Made by a program: the position numbers and the translations under genes
Origin: Phaeosaccion multiseriatum
Taxonomy: Eukaryota > Ochrophyta, other classes
Direction of reading: 5' to 3'
NCBI GenBank assembly: GCA_965112735.1
Contig: OZ218952.1
Location: 5,332,001-5,396,000, forward strand
Length of the DNA: 64,000 bases
Shown: positions 62,807-64,000 of the stretch, piece after piece
Layout of the letters: each line of letters begins with the position of its first letter
How positions within the stretch are numbered: the first letter of the stretch is position 1
The notes under the pieces: generated by a model
The model's input: the letters and a program-made list of their open reading frames with translations, nothing else
What the model was told of the DNA's origin: nothing
The model's database searches: none

Positions 62807-64000
62807 CTACCCCAGCACCCCTCCCTCCACGTCCTTCAGCTCATTCGTGTATCTTCCTGGCAAGCCTTCTGCTCTGTCGCTCTCACGTCGTCGCCTCCTC
62901 CCGTTGGAAGGATTGCTGCATCCCACCTTGCTCTCCGCCTTGCTTTCCTCCTCCTCCTTCTCCTCTTCCTCCTCCTCCTCCTCCTCCTTCTCCTCCTCCT
63001 CCTCCTCCTCCTCGCCCTCGTCCTCCTCACTCGCTGCCTTGCCTTCTCCATCTCCACTCGACGCCCTGTCCTCCTGCCGCTGCCGCTGTCTGCTCTTGAC
63101 CACAGGCACCCTGAGCATCAGCACGGTTCCCTCCACACTCACCACCTCGCCTCTCCACTTTGGCGCGCCGTGCTCCCCCTGCTTCCTTCTTCTCACCCCC
63201 CTCTTTCTCGGCCTCGTCCTCTTCCCGTCGATCTTAACACTGCCAGCAGGACCCAGAGAGCCCCCACCGACCAAAGCCTCATTCGGACCACTGCGAGGGG
63301 CAATGGCAGAACGTACAGCATCGTCGCTGGCAGGGGGTGAGTCCCCCTCCCCCTCCCCTTCCCCTTTCCCTTTCCCAAGGTCTTCGCCTCCCTGGGACGG
63401 GACAGAGGTACCTACTGGGCTTGAACGCACCTCTTCCCCTCCGCCGTCCCCACTAACTCCGCTTGCCGCCTCCTCCTGCCCCTTCTCCGCTGTTCCCAAT
63501 CCGCCGCCTCCCTCCCCCTCCCCACCTCCCACCCTGGGCCCTGCTCGGTCCTCCTCGTCGCTTGGTGGCATCCTGTTTTGAGCCTCCTTGTCCCCACCTT
63601 TCCCATGCCCCTCCTCCGCCGCCTCCGCCGCCTTCTCCGCCTCCTCCGTCTCCTCCTTCTCTTTCTTCTTTTCCTCCTCCGCCTCCTCCACCTTTGCCTT
63701 CCCCTCCTCGTCGGCCTCAGCTCGAGCTCCGTCGCCGAGCTCTCCGGGGGTCTTGGTCCGACTGCCCCCTCCATCCTCCGCTCGCCCTACCAGCTCCGCC
63801 GCCCCTCTTTCCTCCTTGTTGCCTTCTTGTGGCGGTGTCTCCCCTGCCTGTGTCCCTTCGGAACTGTCTCCTGAACCATGTGTTTCACCAGCGGCTTGCG
63901 TGTCTTCCTGCTCACAGTTGCCGCCCTCCTCCCCCCCTTCTCTCTTCCCTCTCTTCATCCCTTCGCTGGGAACTTCAACACGAGTATCTTTCTCGCGCTC
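62807..64000 (-). CDS. Acidic low-complexity ORF, N-terminus beyond the window
   Basis: One open frame runs from the right edge to the stop at 62807; the first ATG inside the window is at 63958, but 14 codons upstream remain open, so the true start may lie outside. The product is dominated by glutamate, glycine, alanine and lysine with long EEE and KEE runs. A more normal patch reads GAPKWRGEVVSVEGTVLMLR with VPVVKSRQRQ, preceded by the basic TRPRKRGVRRRK. That patch resembles a small beta-rich binding module or a linker, but I do not recognise it. The absence of stops over 1.2 kb and the ordered patch favour a real exon. Confidence 0.5.
   Translation of the reverse strand, partial: EREKDTRVEVPSEGMKRGKREGGEEGGNCEQEDTQAAGETHGSGDSSEGTQAGETPPQEGNKEERGAAELVGRAEDGGGSRTKTPGELGDGARAEADEEGKAKVEEAEEEKKKEKEETEEAEKAAEAAEEGHGKGGDKEAQNRMPPSDEEDRAGPRVGGGEGEGGGGLGTAEKGQEEAASGVSGDGGGEEVRSSPVGTSVPSQGGEDLGKGKGEGEGEGDSPPASDDAVRSAIAPRSGPNEALVGGGSLGPAGSVKIDGKRTRPRKRGVRRRKQGEHGAPKWRGEVVSVEGTVLMLRVPVVKSRQRQRQEDRASSGDGEGKAASEEDEGEEEEEEEEKEEEEEEEEEKEEEESKAESKVGCSNPSNGRRRRRESDRAEGLPGRYTNELKDVEGGVLG

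Overview
This window is nuclear DNA from a eukaryote with many spliceosomal introns (GT...AG, usually GTGAGT or GTAAGT donors and pyrimidine-rich acceptors). Two proteins carry an N-terminal signal peptide running into a phenylalanine-bearing motif of the ASAF type (VSAF at 10606-10354; LGF at the start of the TerC gene). That is the bipartite plastid address of algae with a secondary red plastid, so the source is most likely a photosynthetic stramenopile (heterokont). I cannot name the genus. GC is high and introns and intergenic DNA are unusually loaded with micro- and minisatellites.

Layout, left to right. 1-3504 (+): a cysteine-rich protein built from tandemly duplicated exon-intron units and ending in thrombospondin type 3 calcium-binding repeats. 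4915-6221 (-): a CNOT4-like RRM/CCCH gene that looks broken. 7191-8365 (+): a conserved-looking protein I do not recognise. 9530-10606 (-): a plastid-targeted DUF2358 protein. 10812-14631 (+): the nucleolar DEAD-box helicase HAS1/DDX18. 15292-17536 (+): a GT17-type N-acetylglucosaminyltransferase with a huge GAG repeat. 18956-21875 (-): a PP2A B56 regulatory subunit. 22962-25734 (+): plastid TerC. 27548-32034 (-): a DCAF8-type WD40 protein. 32260-32960 (+): a small unrecognised protein. 34307-37294 (-): a single-exon helical-repeat protein. 37447-49160 (+): a 22-exon B-box/IQ/pseudophosphatase protein. 49146-50450: a 56-bp minisatellite. 50777-53603 (+): a heat shock factor. 54264-60573 (-): a WNK kinase. 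61674-62511: a foldback element with a second element nested in it. 62807-64000 (-): an acidic ORF that runs off the right edge.

For each multi-exon gene I joined exons by hand; phases close exactly for DUF2358, HAS1, GT17, B56, TerC, DCAF8, the B-box gene, HSF and WNK, which supports the models. Several genes are divergent pairs with short shared upstream regions (152, 205 and 225 bp). The genes are ordinary housekeeping and signalling genes and do not form one pathway.

The most unusual signals are: the tandem exon array with a variable loop between conserved cysteines; introns that begin with tandem arrays of their own splice-donor sequence; two short motifs (TTGGTGATAC and GATGGCAGTGGATGG) scattered over exons, introns and spacers in both orientations; a natural Cys-to-Ser phosphatase loop fused to a B-box and IQ motif; and the nested foldback element.
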